48,050 nucleotides of DNA from TCS55 sp964343505 (GCA_964343505.1 CAYFJU010000014.1:1-48050), one strand, 5' to 3'; counted from the first letter of the stretch, positions 15,103 to 24,749 are shown. Notes: a model not told the origin generated them from the sequence alone. Numbers and translations: made by a program.

Positions 15103-15531
15103 ATGGCTTCCTCCAAACCACTGAAAAATGCCCTAAGAAAAGAAGGGTTACGCTATACCCAGCAGCGCCAGGCCGTCTGGGATGAATTGTGCACCACCGA
15201 TGAGCATCGCGATGCAGAAGAAATATATTTAGCTCTCCGCAATTCGGGCTTTAATGTTTCCCGCGCCACAGTTTACCGAACGATTGATGTCCTGGTAAAA
15301 AACAATATGGTTCGCAAACTGGAATTGGGCGACGGCCGCGCGCGCTACGAGAATAAGATGGATACAACCCACCATGATCATTTGATTTGTGTGCAATGCG
15401 GTAAAATAGAAGAATTCATGGATGATGTTATTGAAGCCCGCCAGGACAAGATCGTGGAGAAATTTGGATATAAACTCATTCGCCACATTCATCAATTATT
15501 CGTCATTTGTGATGCATGTCGGGCAGCATGA
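15103..15531 (+). CDS. fur: Fur family metal-responsive transcriptional regulator
   Basis: Metal-dependent repressor of 142 aa. Seen: the winged-helix domain with RYTQQRQAVWDEL and the recognition helix VSRATVYRTIDVLV, then the metal-sensing hinge THHDHLICVQCGKIEEF, containing the HHDH element and the first CxxC, and a second CxxC (CDAC) at the C-terminus for structural zinc. The context with feoA and feoB immediately downstream makes iron the likely effector, although Zur and PerR have similar architectures. The Fur-box-like palindrome just upstream suggests autorepression. The stop overlaps the feoA start (ATGA). Confidence 0.92.
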   Translation: MASSKPLKNALRKEGLRYTQQRQAVWDELCTTDEHRDAEEIYLALRNSGFNVSRATVYRTIDVLVKNNMVRKLELGDGRARYENKMDTTHHDHLICVQCGKIEEFMDDVIEARQDKIVEKFGYKLIRHIHQLFVICDACRAA

Positions 15532-15749
15532 CTTTAACGGATCTCAACCCGGGGGAAACGGGAACAATTAACGGCATAAAAGGGGACAGTCATCTCCAGA
15601 ATCGTCTGGTGGAATTGGGCCTCTTGTCCGGGACGGAAGTGCGCTTAGTGAAACATGCGCCATTTAAAGGTCCGGTTGAAATAAAATTCCGTGATTCCTA
15701 TTTGTCAATTCGCTGGGAAGATGCCCGCCAAATTGAACTCAGGTCATGA
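15528..15749 (+). CDS. feoA: Ferrous iron transport protein FeoA
   Basis: Small cytoplasmic SH3-like protein that assists FeoB. The start used is the ATG overlapping the fur stop (ATGA), giving MTLTDLNPGETGTI. Seen: a FeoA fold of 73 aa with LVELGLLSGTEVRLVKHAPF and a final strand ending ARQIELRS. The stop overlaps the feoB ATG by four bases, so translational coupling with both neighbours is likely. Confidence 0.92.
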   Translation: MTLTDLNPGETGTINGIKGDSHLQNRLVELGLLSGTEVRLVKHAPFKGPVEIKFRDSYLSIRWEDARQIELRS

Positions 15750-17848
15750 AACCGCATTTTATAGGGAAGCAAAAAAAGACCATTCCTGAAACGGGATGGG
15801 TGGCTTTGGTGGGCAACCCAAACTGCGGCAAGACAGCCATTTTTAATCTGCTGACAGGATTAAACCAAAAAGTATCCAATTATCCCGGCGTCACCGTTGA
15901 AAAAAAGATTGGTACGGTTCACGGCAATCAAAATACATATCATATCTTAGACCTCCCCGGGACCTATAGTCTTTCGGCAGAATCATTCGATGAACAAATT
16001 GTTTCTGATCAGGTCCTGAACTGGGCCAAGGGAGATGACCCGCCGGCGATCATTGTTTCTGTCGTGGATGCATCTAATTTATCGAGAAACTTGTTTCTCA
16101 CCACCCAGCTCCTTGACTTGGATATTCCCGTCGTGGTGGCCTTAAATATGATTGACCGCCTGGCAGATGCCAGCCATGTTGATAACAAAGGATTGCAAAA
16201 AAAATTAGGCGTTGCGGCCGTGGTACCCATATCGGCAAAATTGAATCAGGGCTTGGATGCCCTAAAGGCAGCGATTGAATCAACAATCGCTGCTGAAGAC
16301 CGGGCGAACCATCCATCCACATGGATGGACCCGTCCCTTGAGGTTCGGCTGAAACCTCTGATAGATCATCAATTCGCATCGCCAAAATTTGCAGCGGCAC
16401 ATGCCTTAAGGTTGGTATCCCGAAATGTTTCCCTTAATGGAAATACGTCCCAAATTGAATCCATTCACAGCTCAATTTCAGCATTAGGGTATAATGCCCA
16501 TACACTTGAGGCAAACCTGCGATACAAGTGGATCGATCATATTGTCAGTTCGATTCAGCCAAAAATAAAGCCCCTGATCCGAAAGACATCCCGCAGTGAA
16601 AAGTGGGACCGCATCCTCACCCATCGCTGGATGGGTCCGGCCATTTTTGTCACAATTTTATATTTTATTTTCCAGTCTATATTTACTTGGGCCACCATAC
16701 CTATGGATTGGATCCAAGCAGGGATGGACCAATTTTCTGCATTTGTTTTATCCCATATGTCATCCGGAATGCTGCGTGACATTTTGGTGGAAGGCATTAT
16801 TGGCGGAGTGGGAGCTATTGTCATATTCCTGCCCCAGATTCTGATATTGAGTTTTTTCCTGACCATCCTTGAAGACACGGGCTACATGGCCCGGGTGGCC
16901 TTTATGCTCGATAAGGGCATGACGAAAATGGGCCTTCACGGCAAATCCATATTACCCCTCATGAGTGGTTATGCCTGTGCCATCCCGGGGATCATGTCCA
17001 CCCGGACAATCGATAGTTGGAAAGAACGCCTGGTGACGATTCTGGTTTTACCGCTCATGAGCTGCAGCGCCCGCCTGCCGGTTTACACCCTGTTGATCGG
17101 GGCCTTTATTCCACCCATAACCATCGGTGGTTTTTTCCATCTCCAGGGCCTGACACTGGTAATCATGTATTTCTTGGGCACGGTCACGGCACTCGTCCTG
17201 GCAAAACTTTTCAGCAAGTTTATTAAAGAAAAAGCGTCATCTTCCTTTGTGATGGAATTGCCGCCGTACAGAGTTCCGATTACACGCTCTGTGATTCGCC
17301 ATGTGTTCATCCGTGGGAAGTTATTTTTGGTGAATGCAGGGAAGATCATCATGGCCATTTCCATTGTATTATGGTTCTTGGCCTCCTTCCCGAAAGTGGA
17401 TCAGTCTGCCGCTGACGTGAACCCGATCCATCATAGTTTTGCCGGGAAGATCGGCCATGCCATGGAACCGGTGATCCGTCCCCTGGGTTTTGACTGGAAG
17501 ATCGGAATTGGGCTGCTGACCTCCTTTGCCGCCCGGGAAGTGATGGTGTCCACCATGGCAACCATTTATAATGTAGAGGATGCCGGGGATGAAACGGTCA
17601 ACCTTCGGGAGGCCATGCGCAATGATATCAATGAAGACACAGGCCGGCCGGCTTATACCCCATTGATTGCATTAGCCTTAATGGTATTTTATGTATTTGC
17701 GGCCCAGTGTATGGCCACCTTTGCCATTGTGCGCCAAGAAACCAATTCATGGAAGTGGCCTTTATTTATGGTGGCTTATATGACAGCCTTGGCCTACGTG
17801 GGCGCCTTGGTGGTTTACCAAGGTGGATTATTGCTGGGATTTAGTTAA
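15746..17848 (+). CDS. feoB: Ferrous iron transporter FeoB
   Basis: GTP-dependent inner-membrane Fe(II) importer, 700 aa. Seen: an N-terminal G domain with P-loop GNPNCGKT (about 23-30), G2 segment YPGVTVEKK, G3 DLPGTYSL, G4 LNMID and a G5-like ISAK. A helical insertion near 185-270 follows. The transporter part has Gate motifs (SGYACAIPGIMSTR and SCSARLPVYTLL, with the conserved cysteines) and the second Gate around FAAREVMVSTMATIYNVED. About ten hydrophobic segments are visible. The length is normal. Its TAA overlaps the ATG of a 52-aa cysteine-containing membrane protein. Regulation by Fur is suggested by the box upstream of the operon. Confidence 0.96.
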   Translation: MKPHFIGKQKKTIPETGWVALVGNPNCGKTAIFNLLTGLNQKVSNYPGVTVEKKIGTVHGNQNTYHILDLPGTYSLSAESFDEQIVSDQVLNWAKGDDPPAIIVSVVDASNLSRNLFLTTQLLDLDIPVVVALNMIDRLADASHVDNKGLQKKLGVAAVVPISAKLNQGLDALKAAIESTIAAEDRANHPSTWMDPSLEVRLKPLIDHQFASPKFAAAHALRLVSRNVSLNGNTSQIESIHSSISALGYNAHTLEANLRYKWIDHIVSSIQPKIKPLIRKTSRSEKWDRILTHRWMGPAIFVTILYFIFQSIFTWATIPMDWIQAGMDQFSAFVLSHMSSGMLRDILVEGIIGGVGAIVIFLPQILILSFFLTILEDTGYMARVAFMLDKGMTKMGLHGKSILPLMSGYACAIPGIMSTRTIDSWKERLVTILVLPLMSCSARLPVYTLLIGAFIPPITIGGFFHLQGLTLVIMYFLGTVTALVLAKLFSKFIKEKASSSFVMELPPYRVPITRSVIRHVFIRGKLFLVNAGKIIMAISIVLWFLASFPKVDQSAADVNPIHHSFAGKIGHAMEPVIRPLGFDWKIGIGLLTSFAAREVMVSTMATIYNVEDAGDETVNLREAMRNDINEDTGRPAYTPLIALALMVFYVFAAQCMATFAIVRQETNSWKWPLFMVAYMTALAYVGALVVYQGGLLLGFS

Positions 17849-18006
17849 TGGACTGGCAAACTATTATCGCGATCATGGTCGGTTTAGTGGCTGTGGTATA
17901 TGTAATGCATATTTTTCTGCGGCAGTTTAATAAACCGGAAGTAGATCCCAAATGTGATAATTGCCCTGTCCCGGATTTGATGAACGAAAAAGAAAAATCA
18001 GACTAA
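17848..18006 (+). CDS. FeoB-associated Cys-containing membrane mini-protein
   Basis: A 52-aa protein whose ATG shares one base with the feoB stop (TAATG). Seen: a single TM segment (residues 5-24, beginning IIAIMVGLVAVVYVMH), then a short soluble tail with a CDNC pair (CxxC). This is the layout of the FeoB-associated cysteine-rich membrane proteins that often end feo operons in Bacteroidetes and Firmicutes and may bind iron or a partner. It has only two tail cysteines, fewer than many relatives. Its stop overlaps the stop end of the convergent acetyltransferase gene by nine bases. Confidence 0.82.
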   Translation: MDWQTIIAIMVGLVAVVYVMHIFLRQFNKPEVDPKCDNCPVPDLMNEKEKSD

Positions 18007-18477
18007 TTTTTTTTCCAGCATCAGGCTGCCCCATTTGGAAGTACCTGTTTCTTCATACCCCAATTTTTCATATAATTTTTTCGCCGGTTCATTTTTTGGC
18101 ATCACCCGCAGGGTCATAGTTTCCATTTTTTCTTTTCGGGCCAGTGATTCAAGATGGTCCATGATCTTTTTACCTAATCCTTGGCTGCGGTATTCCGTAT
18201 CAACAAAAATATGCAAAGCATGGGCCCGCTTTGATTCGGTAAAAAACATCATGTTGCCAATTCCTACGATCCAGTCATTTTCCTTGAGGGCAAAACTGGC
18301 AATATCATGGTCGGCATAGGTCATGGAGACCCATTTTTTAAAATTGAAGGGGTAGGCCATCCTGGGATCCGTCAGATTCAGTTCCTTGGGATTTCTAAAC
18401 CATTCAGTCAGGACCGCTTCCAGGATGCGGGCATCCTTTGGTTTGTTATAACTCACTTTTTCAATTGTGATGGACAT
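17998..18477 (-). CDS. GNAT family N-acetyltransferase
   Basis: Acetyl-CoA-dependent acetyltransferase of 159 aa. Seen: an N-terminal substrate-side region, a beta strand WIVGIGNMMFF, then motif A with LHIFVDTEYRSQGLGKKIM, where the RSQGLGK loop binds the CoA pyrophosphate, and motif B near NEPAKKLYEKLGYEETG. Substrate unknown (protein N-termini, amines or antibiotics are all known in the family). A single gene, tail-to-tail with the feo operon and head-to-head with the YhaM-like gene. Confidence 0.9.
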   Translation of the reverse strand: MSITIEKVSYNKPKDARILEAVLTEWFRNPKELNLTDPRMAYPFNFKKWVSMTYADHDIASFALKENDWIVGIGNMMFFTESKRAHALHIFVDTEYRSQGLGKKIMDHLESLARKEKMETMTLRVMPKNEPAKKLYEKLGYEETGTSKWGSLMLEKKLV

Positions 18478-18528
18478 GGGTGTTCTTTACTGATATTTTC
18501 GTAAGTTTAAGCCTGAAATTTAGAACCA

Positions 18529-19494
18529 ATGAAGCCCATAGTTACCATTTCAAAATTCAAGGAGGGTGATACAATTCAGGGGTTTTACCTCTGTGTCGAA
18601 AAACACCTGCGTCATACCCGCGCCGGCGATCTTTATCTGGATCTTATCCTGAGAGACCGCACCGGACAGGTACAAGGCAAGGTGTGGGATAAAGTGGCCG
18701 ATTTCAATGAGAAATTTGCCAGCGGGGATGCGGTGGCCATCAAGGGTGAAGTGGACCTGTTTTTGGAACGCCCCCAATTGACGGTCAAGCGCATTAACAA
18801 GGCCACTGTGCAGAATTATGCCCGCTACGGCTTTGATCCCGCCCTGGTGATGCCGACGGCTGAAGCTGACCCGAAGGTCATGTGGAAGGAACTTATATCC
18901 CTGATACGGAAGATGAAAAATCCGTACCTGAAAAAACTGTGTCATAATATCTATTCAGAAAATAAGGAAAAACTGTTCACCCATCCTGCTTCCGTATCCA
19001 TGCATCATAATTACCGCTCCGGGTTTTTGGAACATATCTTGTCCATGGCACGAATGGCGAAACAGTTAGGACCCCATTATCAACTGGATACGGATTTAGT
19101 CCTGGCGGGAGTGCTGTTACATGATATTGGTAAACTCCATGAAATAGAATCGGATTATGACGCTTCCTTTACGGAGCATGGTAACTTGATCGGGCATATC
19201 GTCATTGGCCGGGATATGGCCCGGGCCGCCGCCCGGGAGATTAAAAAATTTCCTAAAAACCTCTTGTTAAAAGTGGAGCACATTATCCTGGCTCACCAGG
19301 GGAAATATGAATGGCAGAGTCCTAAAAAGCCCGCCTTCAAGGAGGCCCTGCTGGTCCACCTCATCGATGTGATGGATGCTCAAATGAATATCATGGATAT
19401 GGCTCTGAATAAGGACCAGGAGGCGGGGGATTTCACCAACCGTCATAATTATTTCCGCATTCCATTGTACAAGGGGGAGAATGGCACTCAATAA
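18529..19494 (+). CDS. YhaM-like 3'-5' exonuclease (OB fold plus HD domain)
   Basis: Predicted 3'-5' exoribonuclease/exonuclease of the YhaM/CBF1 type, 321 aa. Seen: an N-terminal OB-fold nucleic acid-binding domain (residues 10-100, with LYLDLILRDRTGQVQGKVWD) followed by an HD phosphohydrolase domain. The latter has MHHNYRSGFLEHILSM, the HD pair in LLHDIGKLHE, GHIVIGRD and an AHQG motif, all typical metal-binding positions. Length and domain order agree with the family. It shares 14 bases with the next gene, an ECF S component, and probably heads that operon. Confidence 0.88.
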   Translation: MKPIVTISKFKEGDTIQGFYLCVEKHLRHTRAGDLYLDLILRDRTGQVQGKVWDKVADFNEKFASGDAVAIKGEVDLFLERPQLTVKRINKATVQNYARYGFDPALVMPTAEADPKVMWKELISLIRKMKNPYLKKLCHNIYSENKEKLFTHPASVSMHHNYRSGFLEHILSMARMAKQLGPHYQLDTDLVLAGVLLHDIGKLHEIESDYDASFTEHGNLIGHIVIGRDMARAAAREIKKFPKNLLLKVEHIILAHQGKYEWQSPKKPAFKEALLVHLIDVMDAQMNIMDMALNKDQEAGDFTNRHNYFRIPLYKGENGTQ

Positions 19495-20002
19495 TCTGGT
19501 CCGGGCGGCTATTTTTTGCGCCCTGGCCGTGGGAATGGGATTTTCTCTGATGCTGGTTCCCAATGTAGAACTCATTACGGTAATTGTATTTTTATCCGGT
19601 TTAACGCTTGGAAAAGGCTTGGGTGCCTTAGTTGGGGGTACGGCTATTTTCATTTATTCCGGGTTGAATCCCATGGGATCGGGCCTGAGCTTCCCGCCAT
19701 TATTTATTATGCAAATTATTGGCATGTCCATTACCGGTGCAGTGGGCGGAGTGGTCCGCCCGGCATTTTTTAAAAAGGAATTCAATGCCATATCATTGGT
19801 GGGATTAAGCGTTTTGGGATTTACACTCACCTTTATTTATGATGTATTCACATTAATATCCTACCCAATATCAGCCGGGTTGGGATTTACGGGCGTGATG
19901 GCCGCCGTGGTAAAAGGCCTGGGCTTTACTGTTCTGCATGAGGTATCTAATGCGGTTGTCTTTGTGGTGGCTGTGCCACGCGTGGTAAAATATTTAAAAT
20001 AA
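19481..20002 (+). CDS. ECF-type transporter S component
   Basis: Six-helix substrate-binding membrane protein of an energy-coupling factor transporter, 173 aa. Seen: about six hydrophobic segments and the family-like beginning RAAIFCALAVGMGFSLML with the early acidic PNVELIT, an FIYSGLNPMGSG loop and GMSITGAVGGV. The energy-coupling A, A' and T subunits are not in the window; they may be shared and encoded elsewhere. The substrate is unknown. A cobalamin-riboswitch receptor gene lies in the convergent operon next door, so a B12 or corrinoid substrate is a reasonable guess. The gene overlaps the YhaM-like gene and is directly followed by a beta-barrel gene. Confidence 0.78.
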   Translation: MALNNLVRAAIFCALAVGMGFSLMLVPNVELITVIVFLSGLTLGKGLGALVGGTAIFIYSGLNPMGSGLSFPPLFIMQIIGMSITGAVGGVVRPAFFKKEFNAISLVGLSVLGFTLTFIYDVFTLISYPISAGLGFTGVMAAVVKGLGFTVLHEVSNAVVFVVAVPRVVKYLK

Positions 20003-21610
20003 ATGTTGGGCAGATATATTGTTTATATGAGCCTGTTTGCAGGCTTGTGTGCACAAAGCACTTATTCAATTCCATTTGATTGGGCCGGGCAGAATGGCAT
20101 CATCATCACCGAAGGCGCCTTGTTCTGGAACCGTTCCTGGACCTCCGGTATGCTGCTGTTTGACGGAACTTACTCAAACTATCCCCAGCGATACGGCACG
20201 CATACTTCCAACCAATTTCAAGTGGCAAAAACAGGAAAGTTACCAGCATTCCACGAATTGCCCGATTCGAACAACATTGAAAGCTTTTTTGATTATTATA
20301 GTGGTGATTATCTGTATAACCAGTTGGAAGTTGGGGCCGATTTTGAAGAACCAAATAAACGCTTAGGGATCCGCGGGTTTAAGCGCACCCACGGGGGGAA
20401 TACAGGACATTATCTTCATCCGAGCGGCGGTTCATCCCCGATCCACCATTCTTATCGGGTAGACTATGCTGCTGAAAAGGGCGAAGAGAGATTAGAAGCA
20501 TCAGCCGGACGTTTTGTCACCCGCAGTGGATTGCCCGACTCCACCACAAACGGTTTGGAAAATGAAAATATTTTCAGCGCCGGCCTCCGCTATCAACGTC
20601 CTCTGGGCAATTGGATTCTGGACACTTATGTGGGACAATTTTTTCAGCATCGCCTGGTTCACCATTCATCCATGATTGATTCCAACTATCGGGATATCAA
20701 TCGGAACCGCATTGATCTTTTATTTCAGTCACCCACCGGTTTAGGAATTGGTTTAAGCCGCCACGCACAGCAGATCAATGCCGATACGTTGAACCGCTCG
20801 TTAAGTTGGACGACTTTTTACGCACAAAAGGAATTCGCTGGTTTTAATATCCGAGCTGGGGTACCTCTTTTAAATTCTAACGATAAGCGCTACCTGGTTT
20901 GGGACATTCATTATCAAAAACAGTTTAGCCGTGGGTTTATTCATTTTTCAACCTCAGGAATGCCAAACCCGATCCATCCGGACATGGATAATCCTGAAGA
21001 CAAATCAAATTTTGAATATTGGACACGATTCATGTTAAAAAGCGGATTTTCAAATGGTGGTTTAAGTGGCATTGCATTTACTGCACTGGTCCAAAAAGAA
21101 AAAGATGAAATACTAAAATACGATTCAAAAATCATGTCTCTTGGGGGTGAAATACAGTTTGATTTCGGGAAAGGTTGGTCTGTTTACAACCACGTCATCA
21201 CACAATTAGACACTTCAATTTATGGGGGTGGTTATGGCACAGCAACCACAATGGGAATACGGGGGAAAATAACCCTATTCAAAAAATTTATGAAAATCAA
21301 TGCCCACTTATGGGGCAATGGTACATCCGGCAGATTGAAGTCCTATGGGTTTGACCCAATCAGGCAAATACCATTCAGGAATTCAAATTCGTACTGGGAA
21401 TTACCGAACCGTTGGCTGCTCCATTTTGAAGCAGTGGCGAATATCTCCGGTGTGTTAATTACCTATAAAGTGAATAATATTTTAAATGCCGTTTCAAGCA
21501 TTGGAGGATCATCACCGGATAATGAATTAATATGGGCGCGCCCCAACCATGTATATCCACAATTGGGGCGCATGATGCAATTTGGCGTTACCTGGACTTT
21601 TAAGAATTAA
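20003..21610 (+). CDS. Outer-membrane beta-barrel protein, receptor-like, without plug
   Basis: Predicted 535-aa outer membrane barrel, not a family I can name. Seen: a signal peptide ending near CAQS (residues 1-18), then many short amphipathic strands with aromatic girdles throughout. The end YPQLGRMMQFGVTWTF has the form of the last strand of TonB-dependent receptors (PGR...GVxxxF). No carboxypeptidase-like or plug domain precedes the barrel. The ATG directly follows the stop of the ECF S component, so both probably act in one pathway, such as passage of a cofactor across the two membranes. Its stop overlaps that of the convergent YncE-like gene by four bases. Confidence 0.68.
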   Translation: MLGRYIVYMSLFAGLCAQSTYSIPFDWAGQNGIIITEGALFWNRSWTSGMLLFDGTYSNYPQRYGTHTSNQFQVAKTGKLPAFHELPDSNNIESFFDYYSGDYLYNQLEVGADFEEPNKRLGIRGFKRTHGGNTGHYLHPSGGSSPIHHSYRVDYAAEKGEERLEASAGRFVTRSGLPDSTTNGLENENIFSAGLRYQRPLGNWILDTYVGQFFQHRLVHHSSMIDSNYRDINRNRIDLLFQSPTGLGIGLSRHAQQINADTLNRSLSWTTFYAQKEFAGFNIRAGVPLLNSNDKRYLVWDIHYQKQFSRGFIHFSTSGMPNPIHPDMDNPEDKSNFEYWTRFMLKSGFSNGGLSGIAFTALVQKEKDEILKYDSKIMSLGGEIQFDFGKGWSVYNHVITQLDTSIYGGGYGTATTMGIRGKITLFKKFMKINAHLWGNGTSGRLKSYGFDPIRQIPFRNSNSYWELPNRWLLHFEAVANISGVLITYKVNNILNAVSSIGGSSPDNELIWARPNHVYPQLGRMMQFGVTWTFKN

Positions 21611-22647
21611 TCCACTTCTTTTTCAAAGACCGCGAAGGAACCGGGAATAGCGCCCACCTGGTACTGGTGCACCAGGGTTCCCCTACTGTCATAGACGTAA
21701 ACATTGTCCGGGGCCTGGTAATCCGTATCTGCTAAAAAAATATATTCGCCAAAGGCGGCGGCGGCGTACGTGCCGCCGGTTTTCCCGATGATCCTTTTAG
21801 TATCGGCGGTTAAATCAGGATTAAGGGGGGCAATTCCACCCTGGTAAGCGCGGTAAACCGTATGGTTAAATGCGACCAGGTCACTGCCATAATCATTGGA
21901 TTGGCCAATATCCTTTTTTTCCACCTTATCGGTCTTCAGGTCTATGACGGAATTTCCCACATTTTTACTCCAATCGGGTCCGTAGTACGTGCTGGATACG
22001 TAAAGTTTATCATTATCAATGACCATTTCACCGGGCCCTTTGGCCACTTCATAGGATTTAGACAGGGTGCCGTCATAATAGATTTTTAATACGCGGTTAT
22101 CTGAGCTCCAGTCGCTCTTCATGGTTATGCTGGTGTACAGGTAATTATCATGGACCAGGATCATTTCCGGTAGACCGTTCACTCCAATTGTATCTTCAAT
22201 TCCATAGGTGTTCATGTTCATCACCAGGATACCGTTTACATTCCAGGCGGTGATATACGCTTTCCCTCGGTGCACGGCCATGTGGCGGGGGCTGGCCCCG
22301 GCCAGATCAATTTTTTTGACGTGGGCTACAGCCTCGCTCCCCAAGGCAAATTCTTCGATGGAATGGCTGTTATTATTCACCACGAACAGGCGGTCCTCTA
22401 CAACGGTCATGGATTGGCCGATGTCTCCCAGGGGTTGACCGGTCTGGTTTTGATAAATGGGCCCGGAAACTTCCGATTTTTCAGGATTGAACATCCACAA
22501 GCTGGCGTTTGATTGGCCGAAATTTCCTTCGCACAGAACGAAAACATTCATTTCCATGAGTGGATCGGAATCATTGTTAAAGAGGTTCTCACAGCCGATG
22601 AAAATCATCACCGGAATGAAGAAGGCGAGTTTGAATAAGCGTTTCAT
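21607..22647 (-). CDS. YncE/DUF5074-like beta-propeller lipoprotein
   Basis: Surface or periplasmic lipoprotein of 346 aa. Seen: a signal segment with lipobox FIGC (Cys19), then a series of repeating units of about 45 residues with the propeller-like form DNxLYVSS and xGKAYIT, e.g. HRGKAYITAWNVNG, NDKLYVSSTYYG and YIFLADTDYQAPDNVYVYD. This fits a seven-bladed YncE-type propeller. In Bacteroidetes, DUF5074/YncE proteins often accompany cobalamin receptors, and here the gene directly follows the riboswitch-controlled TonB-dependent receptor (nine bases after it). It may bind cobalamin at the surface or help the receptor; that is inference. Confidence 0.78.
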   Translation of the reverse strand: MKRLFKLAFFIPVMIFIGCENLFNNDSDPLMEMNVFVLCEGNFGQSNASLWMFNPEKSEVSGPIYQNQTGQPLGDIGQSMTVVEDRLFVVNNNSHSIEEFALGSEAVAHVKKIDLAGASPRHMAVHRGKAYITAWNVNGILVMNMNTYGIEDTIGVNGLPEMILVHDNYLYTSITMKSDWSSDNRVLKIYYDGTLSKSYEVAKGPGEMVIDNDKLYVSSTYYGPDWSKNVGNSVIDLKTDKVEKKDIGQSNDYGSDLVAFNHTVYRAYQGGIAPLNPDLTADTKRIIGKTGGTYAAAAFGEYIFLADTDYQAPDNVYVYDSRGTLVHQYQVGAIPGSFAVFEKEVD

Positions 22648-22656
22648 TGTTTTATC

Positions 22657-24639
22657 CTATTTAATTTGGGGTTTGTATTGAAGTGAAAGTGAAAAGCTGC
22701 GCCCTGGTTCGGGGTAACCGTTCACTGTCATATAGTTTTTGTTAAGCATATTTTCGATTGAAAAAAGAATCGTGATGCGTAGAGTCGGAGACCAATTAAA
22801 CCCACCGGAAAGGATGAAATAGGGGGCCATTGTGACATCCTTCGGCCAGCTGTACATGGTAATTCTTTTCCCAACATACTGACTTTGAATCCAGCCATTC
22901 ACAGGGAGAGATTCAGACTCCAGACTGAATGCGCCTAAAATATCAGGTGCATAGCGCAGCGGTTTATTTTCATTCAAATCTTTCGAATTGTTATAACTGA
23001 AATGAGTGGAATAGCGTATGGGTTTGAACAATTCTCCATCCATAGTGATTGTCAATGTATTTCGGCGGGTTTTGGCAATATTCTGGGGCTGCCAGAAATT
23101 GTCTCCCGGTACCCATTGGATCAAATTTTTGCTGTGTTTAGAACTGGCGCGGATGGATACACGATGATCTTTTATTCCGGCGTCCCAATGAATACGGACC
23201 CAGTTTGTCGTTTCCGGTAAAAGGGATGGATTCCCGCCGGGCTGCCAGTACAAATCATTAAAGGTAGGGTAACGAAATCCATTGCCGCCCATAAGCGAAA
23301 CAGATCCTCCTTTCATTTGATATTGAAACCCGGATTGCCAGGTCCAGCTACTGAACTTATTGCTTTCCCGGTCGAAACGAAGCCCGCTTTCATTCGATAA
23401 ATTTTTGAAAATGGACGACCGCATTGTATTGGCATAAGACTGTACCATTCTGTTGTGATCATCCGTATCCGAACTGGAAATTGTTTCTTTTTTTAGGGAT
23501 AACTTTTGATCCAATTCGATTGATTCAACCGGAGCAGTCTTCCATCCCAGTTCAATATGAGATGCGGTCAAATCATGCTGACTATCAACGGCATATTGGG
23601 GATTGATATAGTGTTCATCACTACTGCGGGTGGTGATTGACACGGAAAGTAAATGGTTGGGAATTTGCCAAAAGGACTTGAGATTGAATAGTCGCATCTC
23701 ATCATCCCGGTGGGCCTCCGGAGAGGGGGAAAAAACTAAGCCGGGGATGCCCCGATCTTGTTGACTTAGAAGGGATTGAAGCGACACATACCAATGTTGA
23801 GATAGGGTATGATCGGTACTCAATGAATAAAAAGTTTGGTTAAAACGATTATTTTTTATTTCCCCGGACACACCCTGGTGATTATAAGGGAAATCCCCGC
23901 CTGATTTTAGTCTGCCGAAGCCCACCTGTGTATTCCATTTCTTAAGGGGGATTTCAATTTGTCCCGCCAGGGATCGCAGTCCAAAACTACCAGACGTAAC
24001 ATCAATCCGGGAAGAATTCGGACTGCTGATGGCGATGGATCCATCAATACTGCCAGAGCCATAAGTCAGGGCGGGCGTCCGTGAAATGGAAATTTGGTCA
24101 AACAGGAAAAAGGGCATTTGCGAAATATCCGTTTCCCCATTCTGAGGGCTGGTGAGGTCAATCCCATTCCACAATATTTTGGTGTGGGAGGTGAGTCCCC
24201 CATCAATGGAAATGGTCCCCAATCCGCCAATGCCTCCGTAGGTCCGCAGCGTGAGTGATGGTATGGATGACATGGCGGACGAAAGGTTTCGTCCTGCTTT
24301 AACGGGGAAATGATTGGTTTGGATCGGGCGATGTCCGGTAACATCAATGGGTGCCATCTCCAGCGGTTTTAAATTCAGTTGGATGCTAAAATCTGCTTGT
24401 GGAGGGATAACGATTTGTCGCTCTTTAAATCCATAATGGTAAACAGTTATACTGTCCCCTGTTGAGCCGGTCGAAGAAAAGAATCCATATTCATCAGTGA
24501 CGGACCAGGAACCGGTCAGGTGGTGGACGATGATTGCATTGGCCACAGGGATATCACCATTTCGGACAAACCCTTTTACTTGGGGCGTTGCACCCCAGGA
24601 TAAAGTTATCAGAAATGTGAGCGGAAGAATTTTAGACAT
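22657..24639 (-). CDS. TonB-dependent receptor, BtuB-like
   Basis: Outer-membrane active transporter of 660 aa. Seen: a signal peptide (residues 1-18), a carboxypeptidase-regulatory-like extension (VKGFVRNGDIPVANA, about 20-95), a TonB-box-like segment PIDVTGHRP, a plug domain with TYGGIGGLGTISIDGG and ILWNGIDLTSP, ending near YGSGSIDGSI, then a 22-strand-type barrel with GFRYPTFNDLYW and the final strand GRSFSLSLQYK. A cobalamin riboswitch in the leader makes vitamin B12 or a precursor the likely ligand. It is first in a two-gene operon with the YncE-like lipoprotein. Confidence 0.9.
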   Translation of the reverse strand: MSKILPLTFLITLSWGATPQVKGFVRNGDIPVANAIIVHHLTGSWSVTDEYGFFSSTGSTGDSITVYHYGFKERQIVIPPQADFSIQLNLKPLEMAPIDVTGHRPIQTNHFPVKAGRNLSSAMSSIPSLTLRTYGGIGGLGTISIDGGLTSHTKILWNGIDLTSPQNGETDISQMPFFLFDQISISRTPALTYGSGSIDGSIAISSPNSSRIDVTSGSFGLRSLAGQIEIPLKKWNTQVGFGRLKSGGDFPYNHQGVSGEIKNNRFNQTFYSLSTDHTLSQHWYVSLQSLLSQQDRGIPGLVFSPSPEAHRDDEMRLFNLKSFWQIPNHLLSVSITTRSSDEHYINPQYAVDSQHDLTASHIELGWKTAPVESIELDQKLSLKKETISSSDTDDHNRMVQSYANTMRSSIFKNLSNESGLRFDRESNKFSSWTWQSGFQYQMKGGSVSLMGGNGFRYPTFNDLYWQPGGNPSLLPETTNWVRIHWDAGIKDHRVSIRASSKHSKNLIQWVPGDNFWQPQNIAKTRRNTLTITMDGELFKPIRYSTHFSYNNSKDLNENKPLRYAPDILGAFSLESESLPVNGWIQSQYVGKRITMYSWPKDVTMAPYFILSGGFNWSPTLRITILFSIENMLNKNYMTVNGYPEPGRSFSLSLQYKPQIK

Positions 24640-24749
24640 GATTTCCCGCTGGCAGGGGCGAGAAAATGTCTACGATGTAGGAACTGAGTGTGAAATCAAG
24701 TGCTCGAATCATGACCTTTTTTCCCGAAAGTCAGTGGATATACATTTTT

